64,000 nt of DNA from Helicobacter pylori (lineage in GTDB: Bacteria; Campylobacterota; Campylobacteria; Campylobacterales; Helicobacteraceae), in the NCBI RefSeq assembly GCF_030323545.1, contig NZ_CP122954.1:992001-1056000 (forward strand), in the 5' to 3' direction. The translations under genes were made by a program, and so were the position numbers. Below the pieces are notes generated by a model that was not told where the DNA came from, ran no database searches, and worked only from the letters and a program-made list of their open reading frames with translations. The first letter of the stretch is position 1, and each line of letters begins with the position of its first letter. This document shows, piece after piece, positions 47,237 through 58,965 of the stretch.

Positions 47237-47268
47237 GTAGGGAGTAATTTTTCAAAATACCCCCCTAC
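47237..47268 (-). repeat. G-rich hairpin element, copy B
   Basis: GTAGGGAGTA (47237-47246) and TACCCCCCTAC (47258-47268) form the stem around the loop ATTTTTCAAAA. The core TTTCAAAAT followed by ACCCCCCTA is shared with copy A at 38894-38938. Such an element may recur in the genome. Confidence 0.5.
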
Positions 47269-47286
47269 CCCCTTAAAGAAATGAGT

Positions 47287-47349
47287 TTAAAAATCAAACT
47301 TCAAAAAATGAGTTTTATCATCAAATAAAATCTTAAAACGATAAGCCAT
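47287..47349 (-). CDS. Possible 20-residue peptide in the intergenic region
   Basis: From ATG 47349 the minus strand reads MAYRFKILFDDKTHFLKFDF then TAA, with AAGGGG seven bases before the ATG. It is basic and aromatic. No family is known, and the G-rich hairpin follows 18 bases after its stop. A decayed gene end or a real small protein are both possible. Confidence 0.25.
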   Translation of the reverse strand: MAYRFKILFDDKTHFLKFDF

Positions 47350-47497
47350 TGAAATCCCCTTTTTTAAAAATTGAGTTATCCTTATTAAAAATTTAGGAAA
47401 GCCAAAAATAAATCATAATCCCCTAGACTTTAATTAAAACCCACTAGCCTTATAAGCTTAATAAGAATATCCGCATGACAAATCCATTCAAAAATGA

Positions 47498-47503
47498 TAT
47501 AAT
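47498..47503 (+). promoter_or_regulatory. -10 element of the FlgP-like gene
   Basis: TATAAT 33 bases before ATG 47531 and preceded by AAAATGA. The ribosome-binding site TAAGGAAA follows. No sigma-54 GG-GC motif was seen, so housekeeping transcription is likely. Confidence 0.45.
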
Positions 47504-47530
47504 AGACTTGATAAACTCATTTTAAGGAAA

Positions 47531-48142
47531 ATGCCCATGCGTTTGCACACTGCCTTTTTTGGTATCAATTCATTGCTTGTTGTCGCTCTTTTGATAAGTG
47601 GTTGCAGTCTCTTTAAAAAGCGTAACACTAACGCTCAGCTAATCCCCCCTTCGGCTAATGGCTTGCAAGCCCCCATTTATCCTCCAACCAATTTCACCCC
47701 AAGAAAGAGCATTCAGCCTCTCCCAAGCCCTCGCCTTGAGAATAACGATCAGCCCATCATTAGCTCTAATCCCACTAACGCTATCCCTAACACCCCCATT
47801 CTCACGCCTAATAATGTCATTGAATTGAACGCGGTGGGCATGGGTGTGGCTCCAGAATCCACCATTTCGCCTTCTCAAGCCTTGGCTTTGGCCAAGCGGG
47901 CCGCTATTGTGGATGGCTACCGCCAGTTAGGTGAAAAAATGTATGGTATTAGAGTGAACGCTCAAGACACCGTCAAAGACATGGTTTTACAAAATTCCGT
48001 GATTAAAACCAGAGTGAATGCTCTCATTCGTAACGCTGAAATCACTGAAACCATCTATAAAGACGGCTTGTGTCAAGTGAGCATGGAGCTTAAATTAGAC
48101 GGCAGGATTTGGTATCGTATTTTGAGCGGATCGAGAGGATAA
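47531..48142 (+). CDS. flgP: LPP20/FlgP-like lipoprotein
   Basis: Outer-membrane lipoprotein with an LPP20 domain, 203 residues. The type II signal peptide ends in LLISGC near residue 27. A long Pro/Asn-rich linker (about 30-100) is followed by the LPP20 core: ISPSQALALAKRAAIVDGYRQLGEKMYGIRV, IKTRVNALIRNAEI and CQVSMELKLDGRIWYRI. In Campylobacter the related FlgP builds a disk around the flagellar motor; this gene fits that call (HP0837 position), but LPP20 paralogues exist. Translation may start at 47537, which has better spacing from AAGGA. A second lipoprotein gene follows after 18 bases. Confidence 0.7.
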   Translation: MPMRLHTAFFGINSLLVVALLISGCSLFKKRNTNAQLIPPSANGLQAPIYPPTNFTPRKSIQPLPSPRLENNDQPIISSNPTNAIPNTPILTPNNVIELNAVGMGVAPESTISPSQALALAKRAAIVDGYRQLGEKMYGIRVNAQDTVKDMVLQNSVIKTRVNALIRNAEITETIYKDGLCQVSMELKLDGRIWYRILSGSRG

Positions 48143-48160
48143 ACCCTCTTACTCTCAATC

Positions 48161-48778
48161 ATGCGGTATTTTAGAAGTGCTTTTTTATTATTTTTCATGA
48201 CGCTTTTTTTTGCCTCTTGCTCCAAGCACCCTTTTTCTAAGCAAACCCCCAAAACTAGGGAGCAGATCAAACAAGAAGAAGCTCGTAAAAAAAGAGAAGA
48301 GACTTTGAATGCCTTGCGCCAATTTAGGCTCATTTATATTAACACGCCGGTTTTTCGCTTTTATGATTACGGCACGATTAAAACCGATAAAGACCATAAT
48401 ATTGAAGTAACCCTTTATAAGCTCAGCCAAAGGGTGGGCGATATTTATATGACTAAACGAAACATTTGTTTTAGCCAAAAATGTTCGGCTAAATGGATTG
48501 CTGCAAGGGATTTGTTTGGTAAGGTGAGCTATGGGGATTTGTTTGATGACATCGTTTTAGGGAGGGATATTTTTAAAGGTTTAGGAAAACGCCACTTAAC
48601 CCCTGAATATGTGATCCAAAGGTTTCAAAAAAGCGGGGAAATTATCCTTTATGAAAGAAAAAATGGTCTGATTTCTTTCCAGAATTTGACGCAAAAAATT
48701 GCTATTAGGATTGAACCCTATGAGCCTTCTTTGCAAGATTTAGAAGATAATGAAAACGCTGACAGCGAGCTCCAATGA
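48161..48778 (+). CDS. Predicted lipoprotein of unknown function (HP0838 position)
   Basis: A 205-residue exported protein. The signal peptide (FLLFFMTLFFASC, Cys near residue 20) carries a lipobox. A basic helical stretch follows (KTREQIKQEEARKKREE). A beta-rich domain is seen from about residue 60 (VFRFYDYGTIKTDKDHNIEVTLYKL). Its place directly after the FlgP-like gene parallels flgP-flgQ in Campylobacter, but similarity to FlgQ cannot be judged by eye. It overlaps fadL by four bases (ATGA). Confidence 0.72.
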   Translation: MRYFRSAFLLFFMTLFFASCSKHPFSKQTPKTREQIKQEEARKKREETLNALRQFRLIYINTPVFRFYDYGTIKTDKDHNIEVTLYKLSQRVGDIYMTKRNICFSQKCSAKWIAARDLFGKVSYGDLFDDIVLGRDIFKGLGKRHLTPEYVIQRFQKSGEIILYERKNGLISFQNLTQKIAIRIEPYEPSLQDLEDNENADSELQ

Positions 48779-50538
48779 AAAACTTTTCCCCACTCTATTG
48801 TTTTAAAAAGCTCAAAAAACGCCATTTAATCGCCTTGAGCCTGCCCTTGCTTTCTTATGCGAATGGCTTTAAAATCCAAGAGCAAAGTTTGAACGGCACG
48901 GCTTTAGGCTCGGCGTATGTCGCTGGGGCTAGGGGCGCTGACGCTTCCTTTTATAACCCAGCGAATATGGGCTTTACTAACGATTGGGGTGAAAACAGAA
49001 GCGAATTTGAAATGACCACCACCGTGATTAATATTCCGGCCTTTAGCTTTAAAGTCCCTACGACTAATCAAGGCTTGTATTCGGTTACGAGCTTAGAAAT
49101 TAATAAAAGCCAACAAAATATTTTAGGCATCATCAACACTATAGGGCTTGGCAATATCCTTAAAGCGCTTGGCAATACGGCCGCTACCAATGGCTTGCAA
49201 CAAGCTTTCAATCGGGTTCAAGGGCTTATGAATCTAACCAATCAAAAAGTCGTAACCCTCGCTTCATCGCCTGACACTCAAATCGTGAATGGCTGGACGG
49301 GAACGACTAATTTTGTTTTACCCAAATTCTTTTATAAAACGCGCACGCATAACGGCTTCACTTTTGGGGGGAGTTTTACCGCTCCTAGCGGGTTGGGCAT
49401 GAAATGGAATGGTAAAGGGGGGGAATTTTTGCATGATGTGTTTATCATGATGGTAGAGCTTGCCCCTAGCATGAGCTATACTGTTAATAAGCGCTTTTCT
49501 GTGGGCGTGGGCTTAAGGGGGCTTTATGCGACCGGGAGCTTTAATAACACCGTTTATGTGCCTTTAGAGGGCGCTTCGGTTTTGAGCGCGGAGCAAATTT
49601 TAAATTTACCCAACAATGTTTTTGCCGATCAAGTGCCAAGCAACATGATGACTTTATTAGGCAATATTGGCTACCAGCCAGCGCTTAATTGCCAAAAAGC
49701 CGGTGGGGATATGAGCGATCAGAGCTGTCAAGAGTTTTATAACGGCTTGAAAAAAATCATGGGCTATAGCGGTTTGGTGAAAGCGAGCGCGAATCTTTAT
49801 GGCACGACTCAAGTCGTGCAAAAATCTAACGGGCAAGGCGTATCAGGGGGCTATAGAGTGGGTTCGAGTTTGCGTGTGTTTGATCATGGCATGTTTTCTG
49901 TAGTGTATAATTCTTCAGTTACATTCAACATGAAAGGCGGTTTAGTGGCTATCACAGAGCTTGGCCCTTCTTTAGGGAGCGTTTTGACTAAAGGCAGCTT
50001 GAATATCAATGTTTCACTCCCCCAAACCCTAAGCTTAGCCTACGCCCACCAATTTTTTAAAGACCATTTAAGAATAGAGGGGGTGTTTGAGCGCACCTTT
50101 TGGAGTCAAGGGAATAAATTTTTAGTAACCCCTGATTTTGCGAACGCCACTTACAAGGGCTTAAGTGGAACAGTGGCTTCACTAGACTCTGAAACGCTTA
50201 AAAAAATGGTAGGCTTAGCGAATTTTAAAAGCGTGATGAACATGGGGGCTGGCTGGAGAGACACCAACACCTTTAGATTAGGGGTAACTTACATGGGCAA
50301 AAGCTTGCGTCTAATGGGCGCTATTGATTATGATCAAGCTCCAAGCCCCCAAGATGCGATAGGTATCCCAGATTCTAATGGCTATACCGTGGCTTTTGGG
50401 ACTAAATACAATTTTAGGGGCTTTGATTTGGGCGTAGCGGGGAGTTTCACTTTTAAAAGCAACCGCTCCAGTTTGTATCAATCCCCAAATATTGGGCAAT
50501 TGAGAATCTTTAGCGCTTCCTTAGGCTATCGCTGGTAA
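48775..50538 (+). CDS. fadL: FadL/TodX-family outer membrane transporter
   Basis: Long-chain fatty acid or hydrophobic compound channel in the outer membrane, 587 residues (HP0839). A signal peptide (HLIALSLPLLSYANG) is followed by the FadL hallmark FKIQEQSLNGTALGSAYVAGARGADASFYNPANMGF. The rest is barrel strands, ending in LRIFSASLGYRW with a terminal aromatic. Family members bind fatty acids in the lumen plug; the ligand here is not known. Its start overlaps the stop of the upstream lipoprotein gene, so the two are translationally coupled. Confidence 0.88.
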   Translation: MKNFSPLYCFKKLKKRHLIALSLPLLSYANGFKIQEQSLNGTALGSAYVAGARGADASFYNPANMGFTNDWGENRSEFEMTTTVINIPAFSFKVPTTNQGLYSVTSLEINKSQQNILGIINTIGLGNILKALGNTAATNGLQQAFNRVQGLMNLTNQKVVTLASSPDTQIVNGWTGTTNFVLPKFFYKTRTHNGFTFGGSFTAPSGLGMKWNGKGGEFLHDVFIMMVELAPSMSYTVNKRFSVGVGLRGLYATGSFNNTVYVPLEGASVLSAEQILNLPNNVFADQVPSNMMTLLGNIGYQPALNCQKAGGDMSDQSCQEFYNGLKKIMGYSGLVKASANLYGTTQVVQKSNGQGVSGGYRVGSSLRVFDHGMFSVVYNSSVTFNMKGGLVAITELGPSLGSVLTKGSLNINVSLPQTLSLAYAHQFFKDHLRIEGVFERTFWSQGNKFLVTPDFANATYKGLSGTVASLDSETLKKMVGLANFKSVMNMGAGWRDTNTFRLGVTYMGKSLRLMGAIDYDQAPSPQDAIGIPDSNGYTVAFGTKYNFRGFDLGVAGSFTFKSNRSSLYQSPNIGQLRIFSASLGYRW

Positions 50539-52816
<2,278 letters not shown>

Positions 52817-52817
<1 letters not shown>

Positions 52818-53554
52818 TGCTAGAAGCCCTAAACGCCCTAAACCAGCTTAATGCTATTCATTCCAAAAACGCCGCGCACCATTTTAACGCTGCCTTACCC
52901 ATTCTTTTAAAGGTTTTAGAAAAACAAGATAAAGATCTTTTTCTTTTGCAAGTGGGTAATAAAATTATCCCCACCAGAAGCGAACAGGAATTAAAAATCA
53001 ATCAGCCTTATTTTGCGACTATGCAAAGAAATCAGTTGGGCGATATTGTGCTTAAAAATTTAGTGCCTGCCCCAAAAATTTTAGACGGATTGGACGATTT
53101 GCCCACCCTTGAAATGAATAAAATCAAAGAAATATTGAGCGCCAAAGACAATACCCCTTTAAAAGAATACAAAGAGTTTTTGAGCGAAAAATTAGTCCAT
53201 GCTAAAAGCTCTCAAGAGTTTTTGAATACGGCCAACATGCTTTTAAGCTTGCAATCGCAGGTTTTAAGCTTCGTGATTGAAAACGAACGCAAAAAAGCTT
53301 TTTTGCAAGTGAAAGCTAAAAAACAAAGCGTTGATTTTTACGCTCTGTATCCTAACTTGGGCGAAATTGGCGGCGTTATTTACTTGAAAGAAAAAGAAAA
53401 ACAGCTTTTTTTAAAAACCACCCTCCAAAGGACTAAAGAGGTTTTAAAAGAGGCTCAAAACACCCTTTTGGGCTTCTCTTGCGTGGAAATTGCGTGCGAA
53501 AAAACCCCCATGCTTTTTGCTTTTGAAGAGCGCTTATTAGACACACTAGGGTAG
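52817..53554 (+). CDS. Conserved protein of unknown function after coaBC (HP0842 position)
   Basis: A 245-residue soluble protein without signal peptide or membrane helix. The N-terminal part is helical with Asn and His residues (LNQLNAIHSKNAAHHFNA). The segment LLQVGNKIIPTRSEQELKINQPYFATMQRN resembles the small beta-domain often found in FliK-type proteins, but the length and context do not settle it. The remainder is helical (KSSQEFLNTANMLLSL), and one Cys pair lies near the end. It begins at the last base of the coaBC stop. A flagellar role is only a possibility. Confidence 0.7.
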
Positions 53555-53585
53555 AAAAATTTTCATTGCAAAATTTTAAAATCCC

Positions 53586-54248
53586 TCACGCATTTTTTAA
53601 AAGTTTTCCAACCGCTAAGGCTTTATCTTTGGCTTGCGTGATCGCGCTAATGACTGCGATACCCCCATATTCGCACAATTTTGAAGCGTTATGCATCGTG
53701 ATGCCCCCAATCGCTATAAGGGGTTTTTTTACCCCGCTATCGTGTATTTTTTTTAAAAGCTCTACGCCTACAACTTCTTTAGCGTCTTTTTTAGATGGTG
53801 TGGGAAAAATAGGGCCTACCCCTAAATAGGCTACGGCGTCTAAATGGTGCGCTTTTAGGGCTTGCTCTAAAGTATTGACGCTCAAACCGATAAAAAGGTG
53901 CTTTTGGCATAAAGTTACTACCTCTTCTATAGCCATGTCTTCTTGTCCCACATGCACGCCATCAGCCTTTAATTCTAGCGCGAGTTGCACCTCATCATTG
54001 ACAATAAAAGGCGTGCCGTATTTTTGGCATAATTTTTGACACTCTAGGGCTAATTGTTTGATTTGAGTAGGATCTTGTAGGGCTGAATCGCCTTTTTGGC
54101 GGAATTGAAACGCTGTGATTTTAGATTGTAAAGCTAATTCTAAAGCGTCTAAAAGCGCGTTTATCCTATCGTTTTTGCCGCCCTTTATGTGGTAGAAGTC
54201 TTGCGATCCAGCCACAAACATGAGTTTCAAACAATTTGCATCAAACAA
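53586..54248 (-). CDS. thiE: Thiamine-phosphate synthase
   Basis: Joins HMP-diphosphate and thiazole phosphate to thiamine phosphate, 220 residues. Sequence marks: [70 protein letters not shown] and [18 protein letters not shown]. It overlaps thiD by eight bases. Together with thiD and thiM this is the salvage set known in the species; thiC and thiG are not seen here. No TPP riboswitch is visible upstream of thiM. Confidence 0.95.
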   Translation of the reverse strand: MFDANCLKLMFVAGSQDFYHIKGGKNDRINALLDALELALQSKITAFQFRQKGDSALQDPTQIKQLALECQKLCQKYGTPFIVNDEVQLALELKADGVHVGQEDMAIEEVVTLCQKHLFIGLSVNTLEQALKAHHLDAVAYLGVGPIFPTPSKKDAKEVVGVELLKKIHDSGVKKPLIAIGGITMHNASKLCEYGGIAVISAITQAKDKALAVGKLLKNA

Positions 54249-55053
54249 GCTTTTTAATACTCCATAAATTCAAAGGCCCATGCCCATGCCCAATGTTTAA
54301 AGGGTTTTGAATGATGATAGTTAAAAGCTCTTTAGCCTTTGAAATAGCGTTTTTTAAATCCAACCCTTGAGCGAGTAAGCCCACTATCAAGCTAGATAGA
54401 GTGCAACCTGTGCCATGCGTGTTTTTCGTATTGAACCGCTTGGCGTTTAGGATAAATTCAGCGTCTTCTAAAAACACCCAATCGTTGCTAAATTCCCCTT
54501 GAAAATGCTCTGTATGCCCCCCTTTAATCACAGCGCTTTTAACGCCTAAATCCCTTAAAATACCCATCGCTTTTGAAGCGCTTTTATTATCTCGCACTTG
54601 AACGCCTGTGAGCGCATAAACTTCAGGGAGGTTAGGGGTTAGTAAATGGGTTGTAGGTAAAAGGCGTTTTTTTAAGCTTAAAATCGCCTCTTCTTCTAAA
54701 AGCAAAGCCCCATTCTTTGCCACCATCACCGGATCTAAAACGCACAACCCAAAATCACAAGTTTCTAAAGTGTCCGCCACGCATTCAATGATTTGAGCGT
54801 TGCATAACGCTCCCATTTTGAACGCTTTGATAGAAAAATCATCTCTAATGGCTAAGATTTGCGCTTCCACGCTCTCAACGCTCAATGGATAAACCCCATG
54901 CACGCCCTGTGTGTTTTGCGCGGTGATGCAAGTGATCACGCTTGTCCCAAACACGCCCAAAGTTTGGAACGCTTTCAAATCGGCCTGTATCCCAGCACCC
55001 CCACCGCTATCGCTACCAGCAATGCTTAAAACTTGCGGATAAACTTTCACCAC
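54241..55053 (-). CDS. thiD: Hydroxymethylpyrimidine/phosphomethylpyrimidine kinase
   Basis: Phosphorylates HMP twice for thiamine salvage, 270 residues. Ribokinase-fold: [52 protein letters not shown], and the catalytic [16 protein letters not shown] near residue 210. The overlap with thiE (8 bases) and thiM (7 bases) gives one polycistronic unit. Confidence 0.96.
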   Translation of the reverse strand: MVKVYPQVLSIAGSDSGGGAGIQADLKAFQTLGVFGTSVITCITAQNTQGVHGVYPLSVESVEAQILAIRDDFSIKAFKMGALCNAQIIECVADTLETCDFGLCVLDPVMVAKNGALLLEEEAILSLKKRLLPTTHLLTPNLPEVYALTGVQVRDNKSASKAMGILRDLGVKSAVIKGGHTEHFQGEFSNDWVFLEDAEFILNAKRFNTKNTHGTGCTLSSLIVGLLAQGLDLKNAISKAKELLTIIIQNPLNIGHGHGPLNLWSIKKLV

Positions 55054-55829
55054 TCTTCCTTAATAAGGCTATTTTCTAACTTTATGGGCAAGCTTAGAGC
55101 GTCTAAAAAATAAAACAAGAACGAACCATTAGAGCCGTTATTTTCCAACACTTTTTTTTGCGCATTAAAAGCGGCTTGTTTATAGAGTGCGCAAAGTTGC
55201 GCCATAGAATCTAAGGGGTCTTTTTTCAAACTTAAAAAGCTCGCGCACGCTGCGGCGTGCAAACACCCAGCCCCAGTAATGAGCGCTAAATACTCGCTCC
55301 CTCCAGTAATACTCAAAACTTTTTTCCCATCGCTCATGTAATCTGTTTTACCCGTCATTACCGCTATCACAGAATACTTTTGAGCCACTCGTTTGATTAT
55401 TTCTATAGGCGTGGCGGCATCATGAGAGTCTAGCCCCTTACTTTCGCAAGAAATACCCACTAAAGAGCCTAATTCTGCAGCATTACCCCTAAGCGCGCTA
55501 ATCCCACCACTTTTTAAAAGCTCTAAGCTTGTGTCATGACGCAAAGCGCTTGCTGAACACCCCACAGGATCCAACACGATGGGTTTATTCAAAGCCTTGT
55601 AATGTTTGATCGCCTCTTTAGCGCATAAAATGGTGCGTTCATTGAGGGTGCCAATATTAATAGCGAGCGCGTCAGAAATTTTCGCTAAATCTGGCATCTC
55701 ATCAATCGCATCGCTCATTAAAGGCGATGCCCCTAAAGCTAATAAACCATTAGCCACAAATTGCGCCACCACATAATTGGTGATATTATGCACTAAAGGG
55801 CGTTTTTGGCGTAATTCTTTTAACACCAC
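55047..55829 (-). CDS. thiM: Hydroxyethylthiazole kinase
   Basis: Phosphorylates the thiazole moiety in thiamine salvage, 260 residues. Marks: [69 protein letters not shown] with the catalytic Cys. An AAGGAGG ribosome-binding site 7 bases before the ATG is one of the best in the window. hsdR lies upstream, 66 bases away on the same strand, and is the only candidate source of read-through. Confidence 0.96.
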   Translation of the reverse strand: MVLKELRQKRPLVHNITNYVVAQFVANGLLALGASPLMSDAIDEMPDLAKISDALAINIGTLNERTILCAKEAIKHYKALNKPIVLDPVGCSASALRHDTSLELLKSGGISALRGNAAELGSLVGISCESKGLDSHDAATPIEIIKRVAQKYSVIAVMTGKTDYMSDGKKVLSITGGSEYLALITGAGCLHAAACASFLSLKKDPLDSMAQLCALYKQAAFNAQKKVLENNGSNGSFLFYFLDALSLPIKLENSLIKEEW

Positions 55830-55895
55830 AAGCCTCCTTAAATTTTCTTTTATTTTACAAAAAAATCTTTGAGTTTTAATACAAAAGCGTTCGAA

Positions 55896-58894
55896 CTATT
55901 TTTCATTAATCTCATCTTTTTTAACCTCATTTTTCTTAAATACAGAACTAGTGAGATCACAAAAGCGGTGGAAAAAACGAGAAAGGCTTGCAGCGATTTT
56001 TTCTTTCACCTCTTGATAGCGCGAATTTTTGCCAAACATGGAGGGTTTTTCTTTAATGATTTTAGGGAATTCTGTCCCGCCAAAGCTAATTTCGCCCCCC
56101 CTAAAGGCATGCTGCATGAACGAATAGGCTTTTTCTTCATTCAAGCGGTTTTCTTCTATGATATTTTGGAATTCCTCTTCTCTTTTTTGGTGGATATAAT
56201 CTTGAAAATACGCATGCACTTCTTCATCTTTGTTGTATTTGTCAATGAAATCCATGATCAAATCTTTTTTATTCCTTAACTCTATGCTGGAGTTGATGAT
56301 CGGCTCTATTTTGGTTTTAACGCCTTGAATTTCCACCCCATGCTCTTTAGCAAACTTTTCAATCAAATTCAAAATATAGTCAATATTGACTTCCACTTGC
56401 TTAATGAGTTCAATTTCAAAAATCAAATCATCATTAATCTCTTCTTTATCCCTCCCTTTTTCTGGCCTCATTTCATCGTAAAAATCAAGGTATTTGCTTT
56501 GATAGTCTTGAAAATCCCTGGGGTTGATGTAATCGTCTTTGTTAAAATTTTCAAAGCTGTTTAAAATATTTTCCAATTTCAAAATCTTGCCAAAAAGCTT
56601 AATGAAATCCTTTTTCTGGCTTTCTGAAACGATCGGCTCTTTTAAAGGGAATTCAGCTAAAAGCCTTCCAATCAAACCCTCATAGCCCTCGTATTCTTTA
56701 TTATTATCGGTATAGCCTTTCAAATAATCTTCATATTTCCTTAACAGCGCAATAGATTTAGCGTCCTTGTCGCCAAAAAGCATGAGAGCGTCATTTAAAT
56801 CCTGCTCTAAATCCCTAAAACACACGATATTCCCATGCGTTTTCACGCTATCTAAAATGCGGTTTGCGCGTGAAAAAGCCTGAATTAGCCCATGGTATTT
56901 CAAATTTTTATCCACCCAAAGGGTGTTGAGCCTTGTAGCGTCAAACCCGGTCAAAAACATGTTCACCACCATTAAAAGATCGATTTCACGATTTTTCATT
57001 TTTTGAGAAAGATCCTTATAATAGCTTTGGAATTTTTGATCCGAAGTGTCAAAAGAAGTTCCAAACATTTCATTATAATCCATAATCGCGCCCTCTAAAA
57101 AATCCCTTGAGCTTTTGTCTAGCCGGCAAGCGCTTTCATTGTTTTCATCTTCTAGCGCGTCAAGTTCTTCATTAGCGCTATAGCTGAAAATGGTAGCGAT
57201 TTTAAGGTCGTGTTTTTCTTCTTTAAAGGCTTGGTAATACTTTTTCAGCGCTTCTATACTAGAACATGCCAGAATGGAATTGAATTTTTTATTTTTAGTG
57301 GCTTGATTGAAACGCTCTAAGATGCATTTAGCGATTTCTTTGATCCTTCTAGTATCTAAAAGGGCGTTTTTTTCATCAACCGCTCTAACCTTATTGTCTT
57401 TAATATCCTCTTTAGCTTTAATGGTGTTGTGGTATTCCACCCTAAAGGGCAAAACATTTTTATCCCTGATCGCATCAATAATGGTGTATTGGTGGAGGCA
57501 TGTCCCGAATTTCTGCTCTGTCGTGCCTAACGGGTTATTTTTATCGCAATTCTCTACAAAAATGGGCGTGCCGGTAAACCCAAAAAGGTGGTATTTTTTA
57601 AACGCTTTAGTGATGGCTTGGTGCATGGAGCCTAACTGACTCCTGTGGCATTCATCAAAAATCATCACAACCTCTTCATTAAAAATCGCATGCCCTTTAG
57701 AGTGTGATTTAACGAATTTGTCTAATTTTTGGATCGTGGTGATAATGATTTTAGCGCTAGAATCTTCAAGCTGCTCTTTTAAAATCTTGGCGCTTGTGTT
57801 GGAATTAGCGCAATCTTTTTGGAATTTATCGTATTCTTTCATGGTTTGATAGTCCAAATCCTTTCTATCCACCACAAACAAGACTTTTGAAATACCTTCT
57901 AATTCTTTAGCCAAAATTGCGCTTTTAAAGCTCGTTAAGGTTTTACCGCTCCCTGTCGTGTGCCAGATATAGCCTCCGCTCTGGCTTTTCCCATAAATTT
58001 TACTATTTTGCGCGGCTTTGATTTTTTCTAAAATCCTTTCTGCCGCCACGATTTGATAAGGCCGCATCACCAATAAAACCTCATCGCTTGTGAAAACGCA
58101 ATAGTGCGTTAAAACGTTCAAAAGGCTGCGTTTTGCAAAAAACGACTTAGCAAAATCCATTAAATCCTCAATATTATGATTCTTGCTGTCCGCCCAATAA
58201 TTCGTGAATTCAAAAGTATCGGCTTTATGGTTTTTTTCAATTTGGGCTATTCTGGTGGTGTTTGAATAGTATTTAGAACTCGTGCCGTTACTGATGACAA
58301 AAATCTGCACGAACTCAAAAAGCCCGTCTTCAGCGCTAAAACTATCCCTTTGATAGCGCTTGATTTGATTGAACGCCTCTCTGATCGCTACGCCTCTTTT
58401 TTTCAATTCCACATGCACTAAAGGCAAGCCATTCACAAGGATACTCACATCATAGCGGTTTTCATACTTCCCTTTAACGCTGTATTGGTGGATCACTTGC
58501 AAGGCGTTTTTATGGATATTTTTCTTGTCAATGATCTTAATGTTTTTGGTTTTTCCACTCTCTAGGGTTAGGTTAAAAATCGGATCTTCTTGGATTTTTC
58601 TCGTTTTAGCCTTATAGTCCTCGTTTTTATTAGCGATGAATTGAGAATAAAGAGCGTCCCATTCCTTAGGCGTGAAACAATGATCATTAAGCTTTTCTAA
58701 CTGCTCTTTTAAATTGTCTTTTAATTCTTCTTCTTTATGGATTTTTTTGAATTCATAGCCTTGTTTTTCTAAAAGCGCGATAAACGCCCTTTCTAGCTCT
58801 GCTTCGCTCTCATAAGCGCTTTTTTTTCATTATCGCTATGAAATTGCGCTACTACCGTGCTTTCATTGCTTTCTGCGATAGTCTCGTAATTCAT
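55896..58894 (-). pseudogene. hsdR: Type I restriction endonuclease subunit HsdR, phase-off by frameshift at A8
   Basis: Motor and nuclease subunit of a type I restriction enzyme. The start is ATG 58894 (MNYETIAESNESTVVAQF), with AAGGAATAAC. After codon 25 (DNEKK) the A8 run (58827-58820) puts the frame one base short. With nine A the reading continues as SAYESEAELERAFIALL and onward through the whole gene, about 999 residues. As written it ends a few codons later (ALMRAKQS and stop). The rest is intact: nuclease motif YDVSILVNGLPLVHVELKKRG, Walker A HTTGSGKTLTSF, DECHRSQLG, TGFDATRLNTLWVDKNL, AFSRANRIL. The locus is therefore OFF here but looks restorable by one A. The modification subunits hsdS and hsdM upstream are intact. 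Confidence 0.88.
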
Positions 58895-58965
58895 GTTATT
58901 CCTTTTAAAAAATATTTCAAATTCTTTTTACGCAAGCTCTTTTATTATTGATTGTAAAAACGCTT
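58866..58965. repeat. Dispersed repeat: hsdS-hsdR junction, copy 2
   Basis: Matches 4463-4562. It covers hsdR codons 1-10, the ribosome-binding site and the gap to the hsdS stop. In this location the gene continues as full hsdR, so this copy is the likely source. Confidence 0.9.

Larger units (their letters stand above)
47056..47530. other. 475-base intergenic region between tRNA-Arg and the FlgP-like gene
   Basis: AT-rich. It holds the G-rich hairpin copy B (47237-47268), a very short frame on the minus strand (47349-47287) and a TATAAT promoter (47498-47503) for the gene that follows. AAAAAC (47201-47207) and GTTTTT (around 47221) flank a GC-richer segment that could end the tRNA transcript. 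No other supported gene is seen. Confidence 0.5.

Noticed and set aside
55869-56279. 136-codon frame on the plus strand across the 3' end of hsdR
   Set aside because: It lies antisense to the strongly supported hsdR coding sequence, is Phe/Ile-rich as complement frames are, and has no ribosome-binding site.
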